A stretch of DNA of 64,000 nt from Cryptomeria japonica (Eukaryota > Streptophyta > Pinopsida > Cupressales > Cupressaceae), in contig NC_081405.1 of assembly GCF_030272615.1 (NCBI RefSeq), positions 571,829,752 to 571,893,751 on the forward strand, given 5' to 3'. How positions within the stretch are numbered: the stretch's first letter is position 1; each line of letters begins with the position of its first letter. Made by a program: the position numbers and the translations under genes. Positions 1-13,394 of this stretch are shown piece after piece. Below the pieces are notes generated by a model, which worked only from the letters and a program-made list of their open reading frames with translations, had not been told where the DNA came from and did no database searches.

Positions 1-1123
1 CACGTGGCTCAATAAGAAACAAGGGTAGGTAGGAAATAGGTGTGGCAGGTAAGAGAAACAATATAATATTCCACATGAGGTGGATCACCCACTGAAGGTA
101 GAATTATCACTCTACAATAAGTGGATATGATAGAGTAGTAACAAGATCACACCATAAAAGGTGGAAATTCTCTTACACACACTATCCCAATGTGGCACAA
201 ACACCTAAGTGTATCATACCCAAGCTACTATGAAATGCATGTACTAAGTAAACTTAAGTAAGGTGTAATAATATCCATGATGAATAATTATTTACACCAT
301 GTTATAATTCTGTTGTCAGCTCCTTCTTGTGTAGCAAAATCTTTGTTTCTTCATGAAAATTAGAGGGTAACCTATAGTTATCTAAGTTCTTAAATAGGAC
401 TTCTATTCAGCATATATCTCTATGTCTTGTTGTGTAATAAATTTTAACTGTTATAATCCTAAGATTATAGCAACAGTCTTAATGCTATTTGAGAGAATAT
501 AAACGAAAAACCCTTGAATAAGAACAATATGTCACATTTTGTTATCTGAAGCAACTGGTAATACTTATACGTATATGTGAAGGTATTTATACTTATGTAT
601 ACTTGTATATGTACTTTAAATATACATGTAAGTGTATATCAATATGGTTCATAACGGGTAATTAGTAGAGTAAATTGGTAAAGATTTTCAAACCATACCT
701 CTTAGATTAGAGAGGGTGCTCTTCCTAAGACTTGAAATAAGAAGATTTTTTACCTCCTTATTGAGCTATTTCATAATTGTTTGAGTCTGAAAAGTCAAAA
801 TAACAATGAGGATAAACTATTTGATTGAGGTTACTGATGAGTTGAAACATTAGCATATTTTTATCCCCATAACTCTTAAGTTTTTCTCAGATTTTGATGA
901 TGGGATAGTGACGATGTATTAAAAGTTGACTATGTGCATTTCAAATGTTAACCTGAACCTATTAAATCATGTTTTGTCATTGCGAGTTGTTCCTGTAGCC
1001 ATGTCATTCATTCATGTTGCCATGCGGATTGTCTTAGGCAATATAAGGTGTGAAATCAGTAGATGTTTTGATTAATTTAAATATATGTGTATGTGCTTGT
1101 ATGTTCTTTCTTTTGAATTGCAG
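1..1123. other. AT-rich DNA, no gene recognised
   Basis: I see no long open frame, RNA gene or repeat boundary here. The last bases (about 1105-1123) are a pyrimidine-rich tract ending in CAG, which looks like a splice acceptor for the exon-like remnant that follows. Any earlier exons of that gene are not recognisable. Confidence 0.4.
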
Positions 1124-1301
1124 GAATAAAATGATGTTGTGGTGAAAGCTCTCATGTCACGCCAATTTCAGTAAGAGATATTCAAGGAGGTGACTGAAAG
1201 ATCAAATCAGCAAAGGAGTTGATGAGCGTAAGGAACGGTAGAGGAAAAGTAGGCGCGCAATAATTATTGATGTCTTACTCAAGTGGGCATTAGTGTTGTA
1301 A
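1124..1301 (+). pseudogene. decayed terminal-exon-like fragment of an unrecognised gene
   Basis: Behind a good acceptor (TTTTGAATTGCAG) lies a short stretch that reads like real protein in two adjoining frames. The first frame gives NDVVVKALMSRQFQ, a stop, then EIFKEVTERSNQQRS. After a one-base frame change near 1220 it continues as DERKER, a stop, RKSRRAIIIDVLLKWALVL and a final stop at 1299-1301. The basic segment followed by a hydrophobic tail resembles the C-terminus of a nuclear-encoded protein, but I do not recognise the family. Two internal stops and a frameshift argue that it is a pseudogene or captured exon. It is not covered by any of the mobile elements I can define. Chance coding-like sequence is the alternative, so this call is weak. 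Confidence 0.28.
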
Positions 1302-3393
<2,092 letters not shown>

Positions 3394-3574
3394 TAATATT
3401 TCTCCCTCCCAATCTTTATCTCTGTCTCCATATCTCTTGTGCGCGCACGCACACACACACATCTCCCCCTCTCTCACTATCTTCCTCTTTCTATACTTAT
3501 TTTTCCATATTCCTCTTACTCTCCCCTTTTGGACATCTCTCCATTTTTCTATGCCCATATCTTTCTCTCCCTGC

Positions 3575-3739
<165 letters not shown>

Positions 3740-4603
3740 TCTATCCCTATCTTTCTATCTTTCCCCCTCTCTATTCCTCTCTCTGCCTCTCTCAATACCT
3801 CTCTCTATTACTTGTCTTTGTCACCTTCTCCCTCGCTCACTCTCCCTCCCTCTATCTCTAAACTAACCATTTTTGTTTTTGTTTTCTACTCTCAACTAAC
3901 CACACTATTGGAAAGAACTTGAAACATTGCATCCATTATTATATTTCAATGTATGTCGTCACACTCTTCTATCTCTTTTATTTACTTATATGGAGGAGAG
4001 GGAATGGCACACCCTACCTTGCAAGGTCTATGTGGAGTGCTACATGGATCTATAGTAAAAAAATGTTGTTGCATGCAAAATTAGATTATTTATTAGAAAA
4101 ATTATTTTTATTCATGATCAATTTGTCATATGTAATTACTTGATTCACTCAAGGTGTTAAAAATTTGCCACTTTCAACGGTGAAATGATCATGGCACAAA
4201 CCCACCGCCAGAAGTTGTGTGGTACAAGCTTAAACTAGATCTTGATGTCACATGTTAAGAATATAGTTCACCACATTTAATGTCCACTTGGTCACATTTA
4301 TCACCCAACCCCATCTCATTCCCTTCCTTACAATGACATTAACTATGTGTCCCTTCCCATTAGCTTAGCCAGAGGAGGCACAAATTACAAGAATTCCTTC
4401 ATTGAGTGCTCATGTTACCTCACACATTAAGCTAACTTTCACCCCTTTCTTTCAAGCCTCTTCTTGAGTCTTCCTCGAGTTAGGCACAAGAATGTGTTTG
4501 TCAATGCTCTAATAAACTTGTATTTGGTCACTAATGTTCAGCTCCACTTGCAGTCTCCCTTTTATCTTTGTGATGCTTCAGTACTAGTTCATCCTCACCA
4601 TTT
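3740..4603. other. pyrimidine-rich then AT-rich intergenic DNA
   Basis: This is the left flank of copia element A. No gene, RNA or bounded repeat is visible. Confidence 0.4.
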
Positions 4604-4608
4604 AAAGA
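4604..4608. repeat. left target-site duplication of element A (AAAGA)
   Basis: AAAGA directly precedes the left LTR and is repeated exactly at 13390-13394 directly after the right LTR. Five base pairs is the usual length for copia integration. Confidence 0.85.
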
Positions 4609-6193
4609 TATTGGCATTATTGGCATTAAGTTGCCATTGATGTCAACTGGTTTGGCATGGTCATCAGTATAGGAGAAGTAAGACACGATGATGTCAATCC
4701 ATATGTATGTAAGAAGGTTGAAGGTAAGTTACCGGTACACATGAAATACATCATCTACGGGTAAAGCAGGACCACCGGCAAGACAAAGAAAGCAAGCAAG
4801 AGAAGAACTGAAGGATGTAAACTGGTATACTCAAAGAAGATTAATGTTGCCGGTAAATGGACTGAGTAGTAGGACCAACATGTTTGATGGAAGGCCAAGT
4901 TGAACCACCGATAGAGAAGAGGTTTGCAGGTATGAAGGCCCACTGGTGGAGTTAGGTTATACCAGTAAGGTGGGTTGAACCAATAGTCAATTTTGGTAAA
5001 TGAAGAATGTCAAACCGACATAGCAAACCAAGCAGAGGTGGATGTCGACAAAGATGACAACTGGAATCTAGATGGTGATCATGCACAGGTCAGTGAAGTG
5101 TGCATCGACGTAACAGTCAGCAAGTAGGTCGGCTTTTATGAAGAACCCGCAAGTCATGGGAGGATGGCAAAAGATTGCGGCTCGAGGAAGTTAGGAAATT
5201 GAACTAATCCTACAAGAAGACCTAATCTTCGTACCCATTTACTGAAGGAAACAGTTCAAGCCATTAATGGCGTGTGACAAAGAAACACTGAAAAGCATAG
5301 TGCAAACCTCCAGATATATAAAACGTGCATTGGAATGCGAGGTGTTGGCGGTGCTAATCAATGACATGCAGATCATCTCTCTGAAAAAGAAGATGGAATC
5401 AAATATAATACGAATCGAGTTGGTGAAGGCAAAATCTAACACAACGCTGTTGAATGTTGTTTTTGGCGGGAACCCTATATGATAAATATGTGAGCTTGAG
5501 ATAGAAATCAACCAATGCTTGATGCAAAGAGTGAGAGAGAAGAGAGATTGAGTAAAGAGAAAGATCATCTTCCTTAGAGTTTATGCTAAGAAAGTTGCAA
5601 AGTGAGTTAGCAGGTGAACCGGTGAGAGGGTCTAACCAGTAGAGATAGAGTAATCGGTAAACTATTGCAGGTCTAACAGTTAAGCTAACCGGTGAGGCGT
5701 GATTGATCAAGAAGGCATTCGAGAGTGACATAATGTGGTGTGAGTCTGAGGGAGAAAGAAGAGAGGCTAGGAGTAATTGGTGAGTGATCAGAGAGAGTAA
5801 TTTGTTAACCAACATAAATCCATTGATCAAGTGTTATAACTGTATTTAAATTATATTTCATTATACAACACCGAGTTGGAGCTTGGTGCAGGGGTTGGTG
5901 CTCCTTGGGTTGGTGCCCTAAATCATTGTAATCCATTATTTCATTATGAGGTTAGATTGGAGCAGTAGACTCCAACAACATTTATCACCGTGGTTTTTCC
6001 CATATTATTTTTTCCTCGTACATTTGGTGTTGTGGGTTGTATTTGTGTGTTTGCCTCTTTTGATATCTACATTTGTCTTACCAGTTTGATTGTTTAGTGC
6101 TTAGGGTAGTAACCGGTATTCTAAGTTTGTTTAAAAAGAAAAGAATTTAGGAACCACTGATTCACCCCCCTCAGTGGTAGATTGTGTTAAAAA
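4609..6193 (+). repeat. 5' LTR of element A
   Basis: About 1,585 bp, aligning along its length with 11706-13389 including the shared ends (TTGGCATTATTGGCATTAAG at the start, a TTCACCCCCCT run near the end). It is shorter than the 3' LTR because it lacks a duplicated segment near the end. Short antisense open frames inside it (for example 5399-5830) recur in the other LTR and have no domain. Confidence 0.88.
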
Positions 6194-6194
6194 A

Positions 6195-6208
6195 TTAGTA
6201 TCAGAGCC
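6195..6208 (+). promoter_or_regulatory. primer binding site of element A (initiator Met tRNA)
   Basis: TTAGTATCAGAGCC lies one base after the 5' LTR. It differs at one position from the plant copia primer site TTGGTATCAGAGC, complementary to the 3' end of initiator methionine tRNA. Confidence 0.85.
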
Positions 6209-6257
6209 TAGGTTTCCAATTGATTAAAGATTGGGTAGATTCTGGTCTTAGAACACA

Positions 6258-8675
6258 ATGGCAAGAAATGAGTCTGCCTCCTCAAAAGCTCCCATGTTTG
6301 ATAGATCTAACTATGCCTTCTGGAGCAGAAGAATGGAGACCTATATTTCCTCCCTTGGTTTTTATGTGTGAATGTCTGTCAAGAATGGGTATATTGTCCC
6401 CAGTGTTCCTCCTAATGATCGGGATGCTTAGAAGGAGTATAAGAATAATGCAAAGGCTAAACATGCTATCTTAAGCGGGTTGTTTGATAATGAGTTTGTC
6501 AAGGGCATGCACTGTGCATCCACCAAGGAGACTTGGGATAAAATATAGATGTTATTTGAAGGGGATGCAAAAGTCAAAGAGGTCAAGTTGCAAGCACTAA
6601 GGGGTCAACTTGAAGGCATCAAGATGAAGGATGAAGAAAAGATTGCAGACTACCTTCACAGAATAGATGAAACTGTGAACACCATAAGAGGACTTGGAGA
6701 AGAAATTGCATATGAGATTATTGTCAAGAAGGTACTTAGATCTCTCACATCTAAGTATGATACTAAAGTTTCTGCCATAGAGGAAGCCAAGGATCTGAAG
6801 GCTTTCACAATGGATGAGCTATTTGGTACTCTAACAACCTATGAAATGAGAACAATCGGTGAAGCATCCTCAAGGAAAGAGACAACATTCAACTCCATCA
6901 AAAAGGACAAGGAAGAGGTTGCTCGTAAAGGATCCAATGAAGAATCAGATGCAGAGGTAGCAAACTTTGTCAGAAATCTCAGGAGAGGCTCCGACAAGTA
7001 TAAGGGAAAGTTACCACTCAAATGTTTCAACAGTGGTAAAGTTGGACACTTTTTTGCAAAATGTCCTTATAATGAAACCGGTGGAGATGAGCAAAGAAGT
7101 TTTAGCAGATCTGTTGGTAAAGATAAAGAAAGAAATGTCTAATGGAAAGGAAGAAGAGGCTACCAAAAGCAGAACAACCTATATACTATTGAGGATGATG
7201 CCACAAATGAAGAAAGTGCATAAGAAGATGACTACCATGCGAATGAAGGAGAGGTTAATCTCTTTATGGCACTTGATGAACCGATTGGTGAAGATGAGGA
7301 AGAAGAAGACATTCAGGCCAAAGTGGATCTAGAAGGTGAGCTCATAAGTGCTCTTCAGGAGTTGAGTAAAACAAGAAGAGAACTCAAGAAGTTCAAGCTT
7401 GTTGCAGTAGATGAACAAGGTCTCTTGAAGAAATCCCTGGATGAGTCCAATCAAGTTATATCTGACTTGAAACTCCAGTTGGAAGAACCCAAGAGGATAT
7501 GTAAAGTTACATCCTCTGATTTGATGAAGAAGGAAAAGGAGCATCAAGATCTGGAAGCAGAAATAGTGAAGCTCAGAAAGGATCTTGAAAAAGGAAAGGA
7601 AGAAATGAAAGTGAGAAGCAAATATGAAGGCAACACCGAAGCAATGGACAAGATGTTGAGTAAACTGAAGCCATCTAAAGATACCAGTGTCTTAGGATTT
7701 GAAGAAGGACAATGTTGAAATAGCAAGGACACATCCAGTAAGGAGATACAGTTCACTTCTTCGAGTGAAGGTGAAGAGAAAAAGACATTTATGGTAAGCA
7801 AGGATACCAGTAAGAAGACAAACCAATATACACAATCAATGAATCGGAGGCCACACTCAATGTACCGACATGGAGATCCAAGGAGAAATGCAAGAGTTGA
7901 TCATGAAGGATTCACCAGAGTTAGCAACATGAAAGGAAGACCCTCAGTGACGCAAATGTTTGTAGGACCAAGTCAACCTAACCGATATGTTCCAAACTTT
8001 CATGGTTATTATTATCGGTGTAACAAATTTGGACATAGGTTAGCTGACTGTAGATTAACCAATAAGCCCACTATGAGTTATGAAAGTAGAAATTTATTTA
8101 ATGCACTATGGGATATGAATGTTGTCTATTATCAGTGTAATGGATTTGGTCATAGGAGTTTTGAATGTAGGAAGAGTAAATCGGTGTCCTACAATAGTTT
8201 CAAAGATTCATACTTCAATGAAAATGTGAAATACTATAACTGTCAAGAGTTTGGACATATACCAAAGTTTTGTAAGAACAGGAAAATCAAGCAGAAGAGG
8301 ACAAATCCTTATCAAGAACTGGTAGTTAAACCGGAGCACAAAATTGCAACTGACAAGAAGAAGGAAACCAAACTGGTACGGGATGAGAAAGAAAATGACA
8401 AGGCAAAATCAAGTCTGATAGTGCAGACTGCCTTACATGTTGAAAGGAAAAATCTATGGGTTGTAGATAGTGGCTGTTCCAATCACATGACCGGTGACAA
8501 ATTTTTTTTTATCAAGCTTGAAGATTGGAATGGTGGTTCAGTGAGATTCAGAGACAACTCATCCATCAAAATAAAGGGAAAAGGTACTCTAAACATTGAT
8601 GAAAAATTGAAAGCACATGATGTGTATTATGTGGAAGGCCTAAAGCATAACTTGATGAGTGTGAATCAAATGTGA
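6258..8675 (+). pseudogene. copia gag plus protease, element A
   Basis: One frame from the ATG at 6258 carries the whole region, interrupted by stops at 6369, 6429, 6546, 7140, 7221 and 7716. The start reads MARNESASSKAPMFDRSNYA and matches the copia gag N-terminus; a UBN2-type gag domain follows (about 6500-6860). The knuckle at 7023-7064 reads CFNSGKVGHFFAKC and lacks its second Cys. An acidic coiled-coil region follows (7266-7718). Three knuckle-like units follow at about 8009-8275, each with the first Cys replaced by Tyr (YYRCNKFGH, YYQCNGFGH, YYNCQEFGH). The retropepsin motif WVVDSGCSNHMTG places the catalytic Asp at 8466. The frame ends by a one-base shift at about 8670. Gag would package element RNA and the protease would cleave the polyprotein; this copy cannot make either intact. 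Confidence 0.85.
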
Positions 8676-9727
8676 CAAAGGTTATAAATTCACCTTTGAT
8701 TCTACCAGCTGCCAGGTGAAGAAAGAGAGTATCGATCAGACTGTAGCCAAAGGAAAGAGGACAGATGGTAATGTATATAATCTGAAAGAACGTTTTGAAT
8801 CCCAATGTATGTTGGGACAAGTGGATGAAAGTTGGTTGTGGCATAGAAGATTAGCCCACATAAATTTTGATAACTTAGTTGCAGTAAGAAAAAAGGGTTG
8901 TGTAAGAAATATTCCACCCATCATCAAACCGGTAAGAACATTTTGTGATGAATATGTGAAAGGGAAGCAAACTAAGGTGAGCTTCAAAACAAAAGAACAC
9001 AACACCTCAAGACCACTTGAAATTGTACATACAGATCTGTGGTCCAACTAGGACAAGAGCTCTTGCATTTGAAAGATATTTTATGCTCTTCATTAATGAC
9101 TATTCAAGAATGACATGGGTCACTTTCCTACAAGATAAATCACAAGTAGTTGATAGATTCAAGATATTTAGGAAGATGGTGGAGAAGGAAAGTGGGTGCA
9201 AGCTGAAATGTCTAAGATCAGACCGAGGTGGAGAGTTCACATCAAATGAGTTTGAAGATTACTGTGAAAGACATGGAATTAGAAGGTAATACTCAGCCCC
9301 TAGGATGCCACAACAAAATGGTGTGGTAGAAAGGAAGAATGGGACAGTCAAGGAGATGACTAGAACCATGGTAAATGGGGCCAGTTTGCCAGACATATAT
9401 TGGAAGGAAGCGGTTCATACTATTGCATATACCTTGAACTGGGTTCAACTAAGAATAAACAATAGAATGACACCTTATGAGTTGTGGTATGATTGGAAAC
9501 CATCAGTCAAATACTTCAAGGTATTTGGAAGCAAGTATTTTATCAAGAGAGATATGGATGGTCTAGGTAGTTTTGATTCCAGGATTGATGAAGGAATCTT
9601 CCTTGGTTACTCATCTAACAATAAGGCCTATAAATGCTACAACAAAATAATAAGAATAGTCATCGTGAGTGTGCATGTAAGATTTGATGAGGATATGCAC
9701 AAAGGAAGACAATCATGGGTAAATTGA
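8676..9727 (+). pseudogene. copia integrase region, element A
   Basis: After the frameshift at about 8670 the frame continues with the GAG pre-integrase motif WLWHRRLAHINFDNL (8835-8880). The integrase core starts with HTDLW near 9030 and shifts frame again at about 9050. Core motifs are FINDYSRMTWVTFL, LRSDRGGEFTSNEF and PQQNGVVERKN, which supply the D, D and E positions. A stop interrupts at 9287-9289, between the second Asp and the Glu. The region after the core (GYSSNNKAYKCY) is the usual link to reverse transcriptase and ends in a stop at 9727. This enzyme would insert element cDNA into the host chromosome. Confidence 0.85.
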
Positions 9728-11441
9728 TATGATGATTCTAGTGATGAAGGTGAGGAAGCTCAGTCAGACAATGAATCGGAAGAAGCATCCAAAAAGGCTC
9801 CTAACCTCTATGTGCAGATGAACCACCCGGAAGAGAGATTTTAGGTAATAAGAGTGATGGTGTGCAGACTAGGAGAAGACTTGATTAGAATGATGAACAA
9901 GTCAACTTCTACCTCATGACTGAAGTAGAACCTAAAACATTCAATGAGGCCAGCAAAAGTCAGAAATGGATGGATGCCATGGAAGAAGAGATACAACAGA
10001 TTGAGAAGAACAAGACTTGGGAATTAGTCCCTAGACCGAAAGATAAGAACATCATTGGCACCAAATGGGTCTATCAGAATAAGATGAATGAAGAAGGTAA
10101 AATTGTTAGGCTTAAAGCTAGACTTGTGTGCAAGGGTTACTCTCAAGTAGAGGACATTGATTTTAAAGAAATATTTGCATTGGTAGCTAGATTAGAAGCA
10201 ATTAGAATGTTTCTAGCATTTTCTCCCTACAAGGGTTATAAAGTATATCAAATGGATGTAAAACCTGCCTTCCTTAATGGAAATTTGGAAGAAGAAGTGA
10301 ACATGGAGAAACCAGAAGGCTTTCTGTTACATGACAATGAAACCTTTGCGTGTCGTTTGAAGAAAGCCACGTATGGTATTCTAGACTAGATTAGTACCTG
10401 AAGGAGAAAAAATTCAAAAAGGGGAGTGCTGACAACAATTGATACATCAAGAAAGATGGAAACCATGTGATCATTGTGGTTGTGTGTGTAGGTGACATTA
10501 TTTTTTGAGGCAACAAGGACACCCTTTGCAAAAAATTTGTTGATCAAATGTAGTCAGAATTTGAGATGTCAATGCTTGGAGAATTGACATACTTCCTTGG
10601 TTTTCAGATATCACGACAAGATAAGGGATTATTTATCTCACAAACCAAGTATGCAAAGGATATGTTGAAGAAATTTCAAATGGAGGACTACAAACTGATG
10701 AGTACCCCCATGGTGACTAGAAGCAAATTAAGCAAGAATGATGAATCATCGATGGTAGATCAGACATTGTATAGATCCATGATAGGCAGCTTATTGTATC
10801 TTACTACTTCTAGACTGGATATAGTGCAGGCAGTGTGCATGGTGGCTAGATTTCAAGCTGCACCTAAGCAGTCACATATGAATGTTGTAAGCAGAATTTT
10901 CAGGTACTTGCAAGGAACACTTAATTATGGATTGTGGTACCCTAAACAGGGTGAATTCATCTTGGAAGCATATACTGATATTGATTGGGTAGGTTGCATT
11001 GATGACCGAAAGAGCACAAGTGGTAGTGCATTCTTCCTAGGTGACCGGTTGGTCTCATGGCATAGCAAGAAGCAAGATTCAGTCTCCCTATCAACTGCTT
11101 AAGCAGAATACATTGTTATTGTTACATGTTGCTCTCAGGTGCTTTGGATAAAGCAAACCCTCAAGGACATATAGGTGGACATCTCTAATCCTATTCCCAT
11201 CCGGTGTGATAATTCAAGTGCCATCAACATATCAAAGAATCCGATGATGCATTCAAGGACAAAACATGTAGCCATCAAGTATCATTTTCTTAGAGAGAGG
11301 GTTCAAGGACAAGAAGTAAAGATGGACTATGTCCCTACAAGAGAACAAGTGTCAAACATCTTCACCAAACCATTGCCGGTAAGCACTTTTGAGTACTTAA
11401 GACACAAGTTGGGAGTTGTGTCACCTGCCTCATGCACTTAA
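9728..11441 (+). pseudogene. copia reverse transcriptase and RNase H, element A
   Basis: RVT_2 begins at 9916 (WMDAMEEEIQQIEKNKTWEL; later GTKWVYQNK and YQMDVKPAFLNG). At 10378-10390 the usual KQAPRAWY motif is missing, with a change of frame, so a small deletion has occurred. The catalytic box reads VCVGDIIF at about 10482-10505: the Tyr and the first Asp of YVDD are both lost. Stops lie at 10392, 10440, 10506 and 10551. The palm end and RNase H (AYTDIDWVGCIDDRKSTSG) sit at 10566-11102, and the terminal part (CDNSSAINISKNPMMHSRTK, then DYVPTREQVSNIFTKPLP) runs to the stop at 11441. The enzyme would copy RNA to DNA; this copy is dead. Confidence 0.88.
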
Positions 11442-11693
11442 GTTAGCAAGGAGTTATATGGTTCAAGGGGAGTTCATAGCAGCATCTATAACTCTTGAAC
11501 CACATCCTGATCATAGGGAAAGTTCAAGGTTGTATGTCTCAATACCTGCTGTAATATCTAAGAGAAGATTTGACTAAGGGGGAGCTAGGTATGAATCAAA
11601 GGGGGAGTATAAAGTACCCTAACCCTTTTTCATTGTGTAAAATGGGGATAAATCTACCAGTGTGAAGTCTTGCAATAAGTTGACATCAATGCC

Positions 11694-11704
11694 AAAGGGG
11701 GAGG
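11694..11704 (+). promoter_or_regulatory. polypurine tract of element A
   Basis: AAAGGGGGAGG ends one base before the 3' LTR, the standard position for plus-strand DNA priming. Similar G-rich tracts occur upstream at about 11577 and 11600. Confidence 0.8.
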
Positions 11705-11705
11705 T

Positions 11706-13389
11706 TGTTGGCATTATTGGCATTAAGTTGTCATTGATGTCAACTGGTTTGGCATGGTCACCAGTGAGTAACAAGTGGTGACCGGTATAGGAGAAGTAAG
11801 ACATGATGATGCCAATCCATATGTATGTAAGTAGGTTCAAGGTAAGTTACCGGTACACATGAAATGCATCATCTACTGGTAAAGAAGGACCACCGACCGA
11901 CAAGACAAAGAAAGCAAGCAAGAGAAGAACTGAAGGATGTAAATCGATATACTCAGAGAGGATTAATGTTGTCAGTAAATGGACTGACTAGTAGGACCAA
12001 CATGTTTGATGGAAGGCCAAGTTGAACCATCGACAGAGAAGAGGTTTGCAGGTATGAAGGCCCACCGGTGGAGTTAGGTTATACCAGTCAGGTGAGCTGA
12101 ACCGGTAGTCAATTTTGGTAAAAGAAGAATGTCAAACTGACATAGAAAACCAAGCAGAGGTGGATGTTGACAAATATGACAGTTGGAAGCCAAGTGGTGA
12201 TCATGCATAGGTCAGTGAAGTGTGTATCAATGTAACAGTCAACAAGCAGGTCAACTTTTATGAAGAACTCACAAGTCATGGGAGGATAGCAGAAGATTGT
12301 GGATCAACGAAGTCAAGCTGGCAAATGATTGAACTAATCCTGCAAGAAGATTTGATCTTCATACCTGTTTGCTAAAGGAAACAACTGAGCCATTAATGGT
12401 GTGTGATAGAGAATCACAAAAAAACATGGTGCAGACATTCAGATATAGAAAATGCACATTGGAATGCGAGGTGTTGGCAGTGTTGATCGATGACATGCAT
12501 ATCATCTCTCTTGAAAAGCAGATCGAATCAAATCCAATACGGATCAAGTTGGTGAAGGAAAAACCTAACATAACACTGTTTGAATGTTGTTTTTGGTGGG
12601 AACCCTAGATGATAAACAGGTGAGCTCAAGATAGAAATCAACTGATGCTTGATGTGAAGAGTGAGAGAGAAGAGAACTTGAGCAAGGAGAAAGATCATCT
12701 TCCTTAGAGTTTATTATAAGAAATTTGTAGAGTGAGTTAGCAGGTGAACCGGTGAGAGGGTCTAACCAGTAGAGACAGAGTAACAGATAAACTGTTGCAG
12801 GTCTAATAGTTAAGCTAACCGGTGAGGTGTGATTGATCAAGAAGGCATTTGAGAGTGACATAGTGTGGTGTGAGTCTAAGGGAGAAAGAAGAGAGGCTAG
12901 GAGTAACTGGTGAGTGATTAGAGAGAGTAACCTGTTAATTGAGAGAAAGCCATTGATTAGGTGTTGTAGAACTCATTTGCAATTAGGTGCTATAACTGTA
13001 TTTAAATTGTATTTCATTATACAACACCGAGTTGGAGCTTGGTGCATGGGTTGGTGCTCCTTGGGTTGGTGCCCTAAATCAGTAGGGGTTTGTGCTCCTT
13101 GGGTTGGTGCCCTAAATCATTGTAATCCATTGTTTCATTGTGAGGCTGGATTGGAGTAGTAGACTCCAATAGCATTTCTCACCAAAGTTTTTCCCATATT
13201 GGGTTTTCCTCGTACATCTAGTGTTGTGGGTTTTATTTGTGTGTTTGCCTCTTTTGATATCTACATTTGTCTTACTGGTTTGATTGTTTAGTGCTTAGGG
13301 TAATAATCGGTATTCCAAGGTTGTTTAAAAAGAAAAGAATTTAGGAACCACTGATTCACCCCCCTCTGAGTGGTACATAATGTTCAACA
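11706..13389 (+). repeat. 3' LTR of element A
   Basis: About 1,684 bp, starting TGTTGGCATT and ending TTCAACA, flanked by AAAGA. Relative to the 5' LTR it carries a local duplication near 13053-13119, where TGCTCCTTGGGTTGGTGCCC occurs twice. Confidence 0.88.
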
Positions 13390-13394
13390 AAAGA
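13390..13394. repeat. right target-site duplication of element A (AAAGA)
   Basis: Exact match to 4604-4608. Confidence 0.85.

Larger units (their letters stand above)
4609..13389 (+). mobile_element. Ty1/copia LTR retrotransposon A, complete but defective
   Basis: The element runs 8,781 bp from LTR to LTR. It has a 5-bp target duplication, a primer site matching initiator-Met tRNA and a polypurine tract touching the 3' LTR. The coding order is the copia one: gag, protease, integrase, reverse transcriptase, RNase H. Coding DNA is broken by at least ten stops and several frameshifts, so it is non-autonomous today. The LTRs begin TGTTGGCATTA like those of element B, so the two are probably related families. 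The left LTR starts TA instead of TG, a point change at 4610. Confidence 0.93.

Noticed and set aside
5239-5830. Antisense open frames of 109 and 143 residues in the A LTR, with related frames at 12359-12861.
   Set aside because: They lie in LTRs, differ in frame and length between the two LTRs, and have no domain.
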